From contig NC_135058.1 in assembly GCF_051014685.1 (NCBI RefSeq), forward strand, positions 10,604,811 through 10,668,810: a stretch of 64,000 nt of DNA. The letters are read 5' to 3'. The stretch's first letter is position 1. Each line of letters opens with the position of its first letter. Position numbers and translations under genes: made by a program. Shown one piece after another: positions 24,701 to 34,735 of this stretch. The DNA comes from Ptiloglossa arizonensis. Taxonomy: Eukaryota; Arthropoda; Insecta; Hymenoptera; Colletidae. Under the pieces are notes generated by a model, which did no database searches, had not been told where the DNA came from, and worked only from the letters and a program-made list of their open reading frames with translations.

Positions 24701-25732
24701 GAAAGTAGTAAATCCGTGAATGTTCAAAAATCGAATCGAGCGAGTATACAATCTGAGAAGGAAGTGCAACGATCTCAACAGGAAAATGTTAATTCCGCGC
24801 AAAGTAACAAACAATTAAGTGAGGAGAGTCGTCGTGGCGGAAACGTGAAAGAATCCGAAGTTGAACAGAGTCAATCTTTTAGAACTGAACAGAGCCAGTC
24901 AAGCGGTGGAAATGTTTATTCCGAAAAGAAGTATCAACAATCGGAAAGTAAAAGTAGTAATGCGGAACTGGGGCAATCATTCATAAACGAAGAGAATGTT
25001 CAAGCCGAAAAGATTCATCAAGAATCCGGAAATGATCGTCGGTATGTTACAGTTGATAAAATGTTGTCGGAGGAGGAGCAACATAACCATATTGAAGATG
25101 AAGCGCATAACGCCGAAAAGGATCAGCAAGAGTCTGTTGTTAGCTCCGTAACATCTGTGCAGGAAAAAGAAAATAATGACTATGGTAACGGAGTGAAAGC
25201 CGTAAAGAATGTACAGCATTCGGTGATTAGCAAGAAGTCATCTTCGCATGAATTTCAAAAACAATCAAACGATAATGGACATAATGCGAATTACGAACGG
25301 AAACAGATGGAAGCTAACAAACTGAAATCAGAACAGGATAAACGAAGTCATTTGATTGAAGAAAGGCGTAAAGCGAATAAGGAAAGAAAACAATTAGAAG
25401 TTGACAGAGTTAAATCGGAACAACAGGAGCGAAAACATTTGAGCGATGCAAGACGTAAAGCCTTTAGTAGTAAGGAAGATGTAGAAATTGACAAGGTTAA
25501 ATCGGAACAGGTGGAACGAAAACATTTGAGCGATGAGAAACGTAAATCTATTAATGGACGGAAACAGGTAGATGTTAGTTCATCGATATCGGGTGAGACA
25601 GATGTCAAATATTCGCACAGTGATAATGACAGTGTCGAAAAAGAATTTGATGTTGGAAAAAGTAAGTTTGCAAGCGATGGAAGGATGTGGAGACTAAGAG
25701 GTTTGAAACCGATATCGAGCGTGAAAGTTTAG
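6706..25732 (+). CDS. Gene C: giant secreted Ser/Glu/Lys/Gln repeat protein, 6186 aa
   Basis: Two exons join in phase 0: 6706-6873 (56 codons, GTAAGT donor) and 7340-25732 (6130 codons plus TAG; acceptor ATTTATAG at 7332-7339). The exon 2 frame is open from its first base, well upstream of the internal ATG at 7505. Residues 1-17 (MKCIVLLICVLVVAAYG) are a signal peptide. The layout is a short Pro/Tyr segment, a unique lead (to ~160), array I (~163-3446), cap 1 (~3458-3515), array II (~3548-5850), and a charged C-terminus with cap 2 (~5967-6025) and ERKQLEVDRVKSEQ-type repeats. The arrays are strongly hydrophilic and nearly free of aromatic residues. The mature chain has one Cys (about residue 88). 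I recognise no family. Signal peptide, size, composition and a single huge exon resemble silk, sericin or glue proteins, as inference. The last 15 residues look frameshifted. Confidence 0.88.
6874..7339 (+). other. Gene C intron 1
   Basis: A 466-base phase-0 intron with a GTAAGT donor and a TATTTATAG acceptor. An 89-codon open frame inside it (6923-7192) is not in frame with either exon and is AT-rich; I regard it as chance. Confidence 0.8.
7660..17510 (+). repeat. Array I of gene C: 123-bp and 168-bp coding units
   Basis: The array is built from two related units. A 41-residue unit (123 bp) starts QAQKVKESETEKSKSVKELQ and contains HSEQERERLKEES. A 56-residue unit (168 bp) starts AQKSKESEHESSKSVNVQKS and ends NKHVSQESL or NKHGGQENL. 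One 41 plus one 56 gives 291 bp; adding a second 56 gives 459 bp. I count 24 copies of the 41-residue unit, spaced by 459 or 291 bases (16 and 7 intervals). Diagnostic residues here are RLKEES, IRRSEHENVNTAQS and IKRSEHENLNTAQG. All units are multiples of 3, so the frame stays open. Confidence 0.95.
11135..13552 (+). repeat. 1209-bp higher-order repeat, two copies
   Basis: Copies at 11135-12343 and 12344-13552 each consist of 459 + 459 + 291 bp. They share private variants exactly 1209 bases apart: GCTCAAAAGG (about 11873 and 13082), AGTAAATCC replacing AGTCAATCC (about 12062 and 13271), and GTAGCTACT (about 12365 and 13574). This indicates recent duplication of the whole 1.2-kb block. Confidence 0.85.
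17546..17715 (+). other. Cap motif 1 between the two arrays of gene C
   Basis: This is a non-repetitive, partly hydrophobic stretch of about 55 residues between the arrays. It contains VSSTLATVQDGLKNLYANGL and then NALKTLQRAV, likely amphipathic helix. A related copy follows array II at the C-terminus (25072-25245). Confidence 0.7.
17818..24870 (+). repeat. Array II of gene C: the same unit types with different diagnostic residues
   Basis: Same 123-bp and 168-bp units as array I, with 16 copies of the 41-residue unit by my count. Most copies here carry RVKEEN, RVKEET or RVKEES, IQRSEHEKLNTAPG and SEHASS, instead of the array I residues. The edges (about 17.9 and 24.7 kb) are more diverged than the middle, as expected when exchange homogenises the centre. 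Confidence 0.95.
19453..22788 (+). repeat. 1668-bp higher-order repeat in array II
   Basis: Units carrying the RVKEETL variant (GAGACTCTTCGG) recur at about 19.45, 21.12 and 22.79 kb, 1668 bases apart. The first two intervals have the same 291 + 459 + 459 + 459 layout with RVKEENL in the other units. This period differs from the 1209-bp block of array I. Confidence 0.75.
25072..25245 (+). other. Cap motif 2 near the C-terminus of gene C
   Basis: EEQHNHIEDEAHNAEKDQQE is followed by VVSSVTSVQ, then DYGNGVKAVKNVQHSV. This aligns with cap 1 (REQQN...AENDQNN, VSSTLATVQ, LYANGLNALKTLQRAV) with one or two small gaps. The protein therefore looks like two rounds of array plus cap. Confidence 0.65.
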
Positions 25733-25980
25733 AAGTAGACAAGATTGAAATGCGAAGAAACGAAATCGTTTAGGCAATGGACATTTACTCGACGACCGGC
25801 TTGAATCCAAGGAACACGTTAGTTGGTCTTATAAACAACGAATGTTTATAATGACTATTATAAATATATTTATGAGAATTTTGTATACGCTACATTTTAT
25901 TTAGGTGCTAGTATAAAATAATACTATACAACGCAACTATACAACGCTTTGTAATGAATTTAAATATACGCATGTACAGC
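25733..25980 (+). terminator. Gene C 3' UTR and putative poly(A) region
   Basis: An alternative-frame continuation of the coding sequence runs to a TAG at 25771-25773. AATCCAAGGAAC near 25806 matches gene A's 3' UTR near 998. The block 25930-25973 (ACGCAACTATACAACGC, then TTTGTAATGAATTTAAATAT) matches the 3' ends of genes A and B. No canonical AATAAA is present; AAATAT or TATAAA variants may serve. Confidence 0.55.
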
Positions 25981-26155
25981 AATACCTTGTTTTTATTTAC
26001 AACTGCTCCTACCCATTCTATACTTGTAAAACAATTTCTTCGAGTTGATACTCGATCGAGTATTGGCTCTAATAATCCGAAGAGGTTGTCGAAATTTGAT
26101 CCGTCTCGTCTCCTCTGGAAGCTAGGTTCACTCGGTTACATTTATTGGGGGAGAG

Positions 26156-26490
26156 TGTAAGAAACGCTAACAAGAAGAGCAAGCGAGCAATAGCTAGAGT
26201 GAGTAGGGAAAAACGACTGGTATACAGTTACGTTTGACCATCGGACGACGATCCATTGATAATACACTCATGAAGACACAACGAGGAATATAAAAGTTTT
26301 TAGTTTGCATTAGTGGTTGTCGCATCGATACGCGCGCGGCATCGCTTTGAAGCTCGGCGATCGAGAGCCTGTAACACGAGACTCGTTCGTTGTTGCGCTC
26401 ACTCCTGTTGCATCTCGTCCACTCTCTTCGTCGAACGGTTCGCGCGTGGCTGGGTCTGAACCGGAGATACAAAAGGTCGATTCCAAGAAC
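26156..26490. mobile_element. LTR-like dispersed repeat, copy 1
   Basis: A polypurine run (GGGGGAGA at 26147-26154) is followed by TGTAAGAAACGC, as at the start of a 3' LTR, and a TATAAAAG box lies at 26289-26296. The part from about 26260 matches a second copy at 35841-36035. No internal retroelement coding region or second end with target duplication was found, so LTR identity is only a suggestion. Confidence 0.35.
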
Positions 26491-27733
26491 CGCTACCGTC
26501 CCTCCTTGAAACGTTTCAAACGGACCCCAAAGCGTACGTTCTAGCGCGTGGTGCTGTGTGCTCGCAGTTGTCGAGGTATCGAAATGAACGTAAGAAAACA
26601 AAGCAAAATAATTCGTCCGTGGAGTTCGAAAGAGCCCGCGAACCGTAGGTGAGAAAATTATCTTTTGTGCGATCAAACGAGACAACGACGTTCCGTGTAA
26701 ACTCGCGTAACGATCGACGCGACACCTGGACCAATGAAATTCTTCCACGGAAATAAATCCGCGTGTATCGTCGCACGGCCAGAGGGGGTAGCAAAAAATT
26801 GTCATTAAACTTTTCCTATTCCGTTGATTGTAGGTCAGTTTAATACGGGGACTGCGCGGCTCTCCCGTTAGAAGTTTCCATCGCGTAGAGCGTGTGGGTC
26901 GAAGGTGCATCAGCGTTACGTATGCGACGATCTCGGTCTAACGCGCAAACTTTCCGGGAACATCGGACGCGTTATCGAGCCGCGCTAGCTAGCATTTGCA
27001 TTTCGCTCGCGGCTTTGTCCGCGCGCGTTCTCTCGACACTTCGATCCGGTTGTCGCGTTTGAAAAGCGGAGACGATATTTTCTCTATTTCCATCGGCGCG
27101 CACCGACTGTCTGGTCGGATAATTAAACGGAACGGGCTGACCTCCTTCCAATCCTCGAGCAACCTGGAACAATCGTCTCGGAGCGGCGCTGAACGTATTG
27201 TGCTAGTTTATCTCGCACGGTAATATTCAGACGTGACGGCTGGTATATTGCGTATCTGCGACAAACGTTTTCACGCACCGCGTAACACTCCGTTCTGGAG
27301 ACCGTGGACACTTTAAACGCGGATCCTTTCGCAGATAACCGATTCAATGGGCGCAAATGAACCGGACTGCGGGCTTCGGGAACGTGAGATCTTAATGCAA
27401 ATCGTGCGAGAAGAAGGGATGTTCGTCGCTCGAAAGTCAGACGCCGGGACTGACGGGATGCCATAAATAAACGGTACGAATGCCTAAGGTGTTGGTCTTC
27501 CTTACGGGGGCTCGATGTTTCGGAAACGATGGAAATCGATGTCGCGTACGGTGCGTGGGTTATTTTAACGGTGCGCGCGACAACGGGTGTGATTACGATC
27601 GTTCGCGTTCGACGGTTCGCGAATAAGAACGATTAGACCACTGATGGAGAATAAAATTTGCATATTTTTTATTCTGTTTTTGTATCTTTATTGCCAATAG
27701 ATCGGTGGGGGTTTCTCGATGAAAATTATCCCG
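26491..27733. other. CpG-containing non-coding stretch
   Basis: No supported gene. Open frames on both strands overlap each other in several frames and lack splice, signal-peptide or domain evidence. Confidence 0.5.
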
Positions 27734-27917
27734 CTCGTTTCAGTTATCCGGGGAAGCTCGTTTCAGTTATCCGGGGAAGTTTGTTTCAGTTATCCGGGTA
27801 AGCTCGTTTCAGTTATCCGTGGAAGCTCGTTTCAGTTATCCGGGGAAGTTCGTTTCAGTTATCCGGGGAAGCTCGTTTCAGTTATCCGGGGAAGCTCGTT
27901 TCAGTTATCCGGAGAAT
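27734..27917. repeat. 23-bp tandem array, 8 copies
   Basis: Eight head-to-tail copies of a 23-base unit (core TTTCAGTTATCCGGGGAAG with CTCG, TTTG or TTCG joints). Because 23 is not a multiple of 3, all three frames give the same shifted peptide, so the open frames over it are artefacts. There are no unique spacers. Confidence 0.95.
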
Positions 27918-29940
27918 ACTGTACTCCGTTGCGTACGAGAAGATAGCTCAACTTTAAGGGTCCGTATTACGTTGCAGGGTGGAGCAGATAGACAGACAGA
28001 GAGAGAGAGGAGAGACGACCCTCGATCGCGATCATTACCGTACCATTTCTTCGTAAAAAAGGACAAAAGTAACGGGTTGACCGGTGAAAAAGCTACGCGG
28101 CGTTCTAACTGCCGCCACCTTCGAACGGTGAGTAAATCGAGTAATGCAAATTGAACGGGCGACCGCCGCCGATTTTCTTACGTCCTTCGGTATACGCCGT
28201 GCGCATTTTTGCCCGTCTCGAGGAATTTCTTTTTCCCGCGGAGCCACCGGTATTTGCACGAGGCCCCGTAGCAGACTCTCGGTTCGTTTACGATCATTCG
28301 GCTCCGGCGACTTCTCCGACCGGCTATAGGGCGTCGCGTTTTATCGCCGCGCCGTATCTACACGGTGAAAATTGACGTCGGTTTAAACACCCGACATGTT
28401 ATACCTCGTTATCTGCGAATCGTAAAAGCGCGACCGACCCAACCACGTCTTTTACTTCGGCAGCGTCAACTCGCGCGTAAATTTTCTCAACTTTCTACTG
28501 TAACGGGTCGGGCGGAATGTTTCGGCCCGCTCGTTCGTTAATTTCGACACGAGCGCGTTTACGGACACTCGAAACGATCGAGTAACGTTCGGTGGCAGTT
28601 GCAAAGCAAAAGAGCCACTGATTTCGAAGCTCTCGAATCGAATACCTCCCGAACCCCGAGCACCGAAATTTTCGTCCTTGAAAATCTTTTTTAAACGAAT
28701 TCGTACCGATGTAAAAATAGTAAGAATGAATGCACTTCGATAAGGGAAAAATGTATCGTTGCTTCTTGGTACCCTGGTTTGGGACCATCTCTAAGTTTAT
28801 GGAAACAAATCGGAAGAAATACACAGAACAATCGTATAAATCGAATTTAAGTCGAAAGCAATAATAATACGAAAAATAGACCCAAACTCGCGATAAAGCG
28901 AAAAGACAACGTAAAAATGAATCTATAAAATACGAATCCATGGTAATTTAAAACGTAGAAACAACGTTGATCAACATAATGAACACTCGACCACTCGAAA
29001 CATAAATTGAAATCTACGTCGACGTTCAATTATTTATTCCTACCAAAGTGAAAGAGAAAATTCTCGATAAGGTGGATCCGATGCACGTGAAAGGTAATTT
29101 CGAATTATTCGCGTCCGTTGAGCGTTACATAGGCGTTAAAGTATTTTCTTTTTTTCCCGAACAGAGTACAAGACCCCCGTAATCGAGAGGGGCCCGAGCA
29201 CGGAGGGTTCCACGGGACACGCCCGGCGCGGAACAATCGCGTTGACAAACGAGCCATAAGTAGCCTAATCGAGTCTCCGGGGCTCCCTCCCTCCCGATGG
29301 ACGAGCAAGGGCGCAGGAAGCACCGAGCCCACCCGCGTTCGAACGTCGCCCTTGACAAATGGCAGCTGACGATTAAATCGATCCTGGAGATACGCTTGTC
29401 TCGTTCAACGAAGCGTGGCGTCGTGTTTACCGGCTCATCGCGGAAAACGGCGCCTGATCCAGCCTCTTCTGCGTTCGCTTTTTAACCATTTGTGTGCTCT
29501 GGACGCATATACGCGTTTCGAGAAAGCTGTCGGTGAGGACTATGGAAGCATACACGCGTTCGTTGGAAGCCATTTACGCGCACCGTGGACGCGTATACGA
29601 TGCAGGTACGTTCGAAGTTTCTCGTATTGCTCGATTCGGAATAAAAGAATCGCAATTATTGCTCGGTTGTGCCGTCAATCGTTAAAATTCACGTTGGTAA
29701 AAAAATATTCCGTCCCCAGCGACCGCAACCGCTAGACAATGGCAGATCGCTTCGATCGGGAGTGTTCGTGGCTCAAAGGATCAACCCCAGTCGTACTGTT
29801 TGGCTCAACGAAATCTAGGCCCGAACGATAGAAGACAACGAGCATTAAACGGAACAGAGTTAAGCGCGAGAACAGTTGCAATACGAGCCGAAATGCGAAA
29901 GAAGTAATACATACTGTTTTTAATATACACGGTCCGATCT
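27918..29940. other. Non-coding stretch, nothing assigned
   Basis: No gene or structured repeat that I can support. Short open frames on both strands only. Confidence 0.5.
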
Positions 29941-30107
29941 TCGTCTCGTGAGCCACACTCGTAATGTTTACCTTTGGTCAGCATTTCATTCCACGAGTCA
30001 CACTCGTGATACTTACGATTGCTCCAAAATTGTTACCAGGAATTGGACTCGCTACACTCGTGTTTGGTTGAAAATTTGTTATCACGAGTCAGACTCGTCG
30101 AAGAACG
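29941..30107. repeat. ~50-bp imperfect tandem repeat with palindromic CACGAGT core
   Basis: Three to four degenerate copies centre on CACGAGTCACACTCGTG (29992-30008), a perfect 7-bp inverted repeat with a 3-base loop. Related cores lie near 29945, 30045 and 30093. Confidence 0.6.
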
Positions 30108-31798
30108 GTATTAATTATCGCGATGTTCGGGAATGTCGCTACTATCGTTGCAGTCGTTGATTCGTAGTCGTTTTCGATTCGAGCAACGTGTCCCCCCTCG
30201 CGTTCCATCGAGGATTTTAGCCGAGCGCTCGATTCGATCGATTAACCGGTTGTACCTTCGTCGAGAGACCGGTAATTATACTAAAACGTGTTCGAACGAT
30301 CTTTCGGTTAATCGTTCGCCACGCGAGACGAAACTCCTCGAAGGACTTCGAGTTCCTTTCTGGACGATAACGTCAGCGCGTACGATACTCCCGCTTGGCA
30401 AGCAAGGGCCCCCAACCGTTTTCCTCGATACTCGCCATTTACGCCGTCAGCTTAATGCAACCCAGACAGGGGTTGCCCGGTCATAAAACGTCGAAAAAGC
30501 AATTTCACATCGCCTTCAGTTTTGTTGCCGGTAATTAGCCGGACAGTGGGCGTTCGAATCGCAGACGGACGTTAATCGACAAAGTAACTGCTTTCCTCCG
30601 TACTTAATTGCACGTTGTGCCCCGAACACCTAACGAGAATCGAACCACCGACGTACAACGTTTCCTCGCGTTCCCACAATATCGCGCGGATACGTTTCCA
30701 CGGGAATGAAAAATACAACGACTCGACGACCGTGGCGGTAATAATTTAATTATCGACATCGCCCCGGTAACTAGGTTCGAGTGGAGGCCGAGTGTATCTT
30801 TTGTTCGCGATGCGGTCAGCGAGAGGTGACGAAAAGAACGAAGAGGCTGCGTGGAGAGAAAAAAGACATTAGAAACGAAACTCGAAACTAGCGAGCAATA
30901 AAGTTCGCGAATCGTGCGCGAAAAAAAAAAGAAATTGAATATTTTATATCGAAAGCGCAACGAAGCGGCCCGGAGTGTATTTATTTTTGTCTTCTGGTGT
31001 TTACCGATCGCGAAATAAATTATTCGACACCACGTGTCAAAGGTTTAACTATTCCATCACGTGTCGGCGCATAACCTCTCCCGACCACGTGTCGAACTAA
31101 TTCGAAAAAGAGATTCGGACCGAGCCAACGCCGCGTCCACCGGTACCTCGACACCGCTGCCCCATCGGCTTTCGGTTTTTTCATTGAAAAACGATTTTTT
31201 CCGAAAAATAACGTTATCAAAGTGGAAGGGCGCGGTCGATCGAGCCCGACGCGACGAACGAAGCCTCTCGCTCGGAAAATATTATTGTTTTCGAGCCGGA
31301 CGACGACAGACGCCAGTTTCCTCTCGATTCGGGGAAACGAAAAAAAATTGTATCCATCGTTTCGCCTGCCTCGAACCTAACGTAATTTATCGACGATCAT
31401 CGCCACAGCCCGCGCCCAAGCAAATCGAATTAATTGCTCGTTGTGCAATTCGGAACGCGGATTCGTATTAAAATTGACCCGACGATCCGTTTCGTTGGAA
31501 AACAAAAAAAATAAAACGACGACCGATGAAAATGAGCAGGAAACACCGCGCTGTTAACAGAAATAATTGACCAATGGTCTCCGCTTGGTTGCCATCGTGA
31601 TTATTCGTCGACCGTGATTTCGATCGATTCGAGTACGAGAACAGTCGGTGCGAACATATTATTATTGCTAACGATAAACGTATCGACCTCGGCATGCGGT
31701 CTTCCTCGCTGGAATTTATCGTAAATGTTGAAATATATCATCGATAATTACGATCGCGACGATTATGCGGTTTTATTCGTCGATATGCGAACAAAAGA
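30108..31798. other. Non-coding stretch, nothing assigned
   Basis: No gene supported. A GGTTCGATTCT on the minus strand near 30640 resembles a tRNA B box, but no A box or cloverleaf accompanies it. Confidence 0.5.
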
Positions 31799-31950
31799 AC
31801 ATTTATCGCGTAAACGATCCCGACCATGAAGGTACACGATCGCACTGTTCTTTTAGAATAATTAAAAAAGGTATACGAAGAGAAGAAAATTTATCGCGTA
31901 AACGATTTCCATCTTAAAGATTCGCGACGGGACTATTTTCTTTTTACAAT
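31799..31950. repeat. Two diverged copies of a ~91-bp unit
   Basis: ATTTATCGCGTAAACGAT occurs at about 31801 and 31890, followed in both by similar sequence ending in ACTGTTCTTTTA or ACTATTTTCTTTTTA. Confidence 0.6.
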
Positions 31951-34564
31951 GTCGATCTAAAGGTGACTTTTAATCAAATTGTCCGAATGTGACCCTTTGG
32001 GGAAATATTTACAAGATAAATTTTCTTTTGTTCGTATATCGTTGAATAGAACGAATTCCTTTTTACGATATCATTATCGGTGTCATTTTTACCAATTAAA
32101 AAGCAAGGAAAAAATCTTTCATCGTCTAGAAATATATTTCCATATCAGTAACTAATTCGTAACTATAAAATTACCAGTGTGGTTAATATTACGTACAAAG
32201 AGTAGAGAAAATAACAGGCGAATAATGACGCGGCGATGGAAATAACATAAATTGAATGTAAACATTTAAAAAACGAGAAAATAACATAATTATAAATAAT
32301 AGCACGTTTGCACCGACCAGTTCCGTAATTTATTTGCTTTTCCAATTCACAGGCATCGAGTGTAATTTTCTTTTTTTTGTAATTCCTCTGGTAGGAAAAC
32401 GGCGGCCTTTGGGCCACGCGAGAGAACGTACCGCTGCAACGGAACCGGCACTCGACGAAGATGATAAGTGCACGTGTCGATGTTAAGATGGTCTTCTAAT
32501 GGTCCTAATTAGACGGATTGTAAAAGCCCGACGAGGCCATGAAATTCCTTTGACGATGTCAGAAACAGACAGAAACGGATTCTCTTGCGCGCAGCTTACG
32601 TATTCCGCTGAATAGCCAGACCAGCACGCTCGAATAGACACTATTCTCACTTGGTTCGAGCCTCGATCGACGAGACGCGAGCCACGTTGAAATTAAAATA
32701 CCCAGAGAATCGCGCGAAGGAAAATTTCCCTCGTAGCAAATATTGATCAGAAATTTTCCGTAATATTTGCAAGCGCGTTCAAATTTTTTCATACGTATAC
32801 TGTCCGATCTGAATTCTTACAACATTTTGCACTTAATGCTTCGCCTCTTGGAAAATTCCCCCTCTTTTCATCTAACGCCACACATTGCATCAACCAGTGA
32901 AAACAACTATGTAAAATCTAGACCGTACGCGCAGGTTGGCTAAGAGTGCCCATCGTGCCTTTAGATTTGTTTTCTGGGTCACCAGTTTCCTTTCGAAACT
33001 CGTTAGGAAAATTTGTACACGATTTCACTTTCTGATCGCTTGTATTTATATTACGCTCATTATATTTACTCGTAGCTCGATTTTCCGTTCGCCAAGTATT
33101 TTTTACGCGGGATCAAATTCGTTTCTAACCGTGGAGTAATATTAGTAATAGCGATATTTTCATTCGTCTTTTAGCTATATTTTAGAGATATTGTTTGCGT
33201 TGAACGATCAAGGATTTTGCAGAAAGCAAATCTTGGTGGTTCTAAGTACGTCTAATATTTTGTGTAATATTTTTTTCATTCGTTACGTGCATAGCTTTCT
33301 AAAGTTAACCTGCACGGAACAAGAATCTCCAAGTAACTCTAATTTACTGAGAAAATAGACACGAAGAATTTCTGTGCTAATATAATCATTGTAGTTTGAG
33401 AAGTCGAAACAGAATCCGTAGATGTTTCGTTAGAAAATACAATAGCGCGTCGATTAATATTAGCTTAGATGGTTTGTTAAGGTTAATTACACGTTTTAAA
33501 CGACGAGGGATATTTAAACTCATTCCGCTTCGGATATTTAACTGATAAATTATCCAATTTACGCGCTGCTTCGTGATTGTATTTTTGCTGTCGTAAAAAT
33601 ACATTAAAGAATATAACTTGGTCTTTTCACTTGGTGCAAATATTACGGAGAAGATTATCATTGATATTCGATGACGTGTAATTGACGTCGCGACAATAAA
33701 TGCCTAATCAGAATCAATTATGATAGGAGTACATGAATTTAGTATTTCGGCTACTATATTATCTACCATTGAATTTTCATCTCTATTAAATCTTTATCGT
33801 ATATTCGGTAAAATATTTACATTTATATTTCCTGATAACACTATTCTCAGTATTATCGTAATCATTCTTCGATTTAAAAATATCTTTAAAGATATCAATC
33901 AATTTCGAAAAGTATATCGAACCGCTCGTTTTAAATTGCGTGGCGTTAAATTTTCAGAAACAATTTATTTCGAATTCACGCTATTTTAACGAACGTTTCA
34001 ATTTACGCAAATTCACAATTGCAATATATTCTACAACGAAAATATCTAGGAATAATTGGAACGTATAGGTTGATATTTTTTGATATTTACAATGATATCG
34101 ACAGGCTACGAACACGAATAAAATTAAATAAATATTGGCGATAAAAGTACCCAGTGATGTTTCAATATTTACGATGGATTTAAAATTTTCGATCCGACGA
34201 ATGGTATAAAAAGCTTTCGTCCGTTGTCTTTTCAAAAGTTTTCGTTTCGTTAAACTGCACAATACAGGCCTCTCGTTTCTATAAAATTAACTCTGGCGAT
34301 AAGTTAGGAAATTTTAACGAAATTCTAAACCGCTTTAATTAAACGCGTTTTATTTTTCCACCACGACCATCGCATATTCCCTGATCTTGCTAAACGTCAA
34401 CCGGTTAAGGTCCATTATAAACTATGCACACGTACACTCTACGTCGAGTACCCCCACCATAGGAACGTAGCCCACGGAGGCGTGGTCTCGTGCCCGCTAA
34501 GAGCAATCTGCCCAAACATGCTGAGAAGTGCCCGCACGGGTAACGAATTCTACACGACTGTTAT
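31951..34564. other. AT-richer non-coding stretch
   Basis: No gene supported. Short AT-rich open frames on both strands only. Confidence 0.5.
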
Positions 34565-34735
34565 AGAATTTTAATTCTAACACCAATGAAGTGTAAAAAA
34601 TATCTTTCGATAACAGAATCGAGAAAATTTGAAACAATATCGTCCAGAAGAATTTCATTTTAATTTTAACATCAATGAGGACTAGAAATATCTTTCGATA
34701 ACAGAATCGAGAAAACTCGAAAGAGTCTCGGCCCC
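34565..34735. repeat. Two copies of a ~88-bp unit
   Basis: TATCTTTCGATAACAGAATC starts at 34601 and again at 34689. Each copy is preceded by TTTTAATT(C/T)TAACA(C/T)CAATGA and followed by GAGAAAA. Confidence 0.75.

Noticed and set aside
26194..26910. 238-codon minus-strand frame
   Set aside because: Overlaps the LTR-like repeat and other frames on both strands; no domain or start context.
27734..27917. CRISPR-like regular repeat
   Set aside because: Copies are directly adjacent without unique spacers, and the DNA is eukaryotic.
30600..30690. Possible minus-strand tRNA (B-box-like GGTTCGATTCT)
   Set aside because: No A box at the right distance and no cloverleaf stems.
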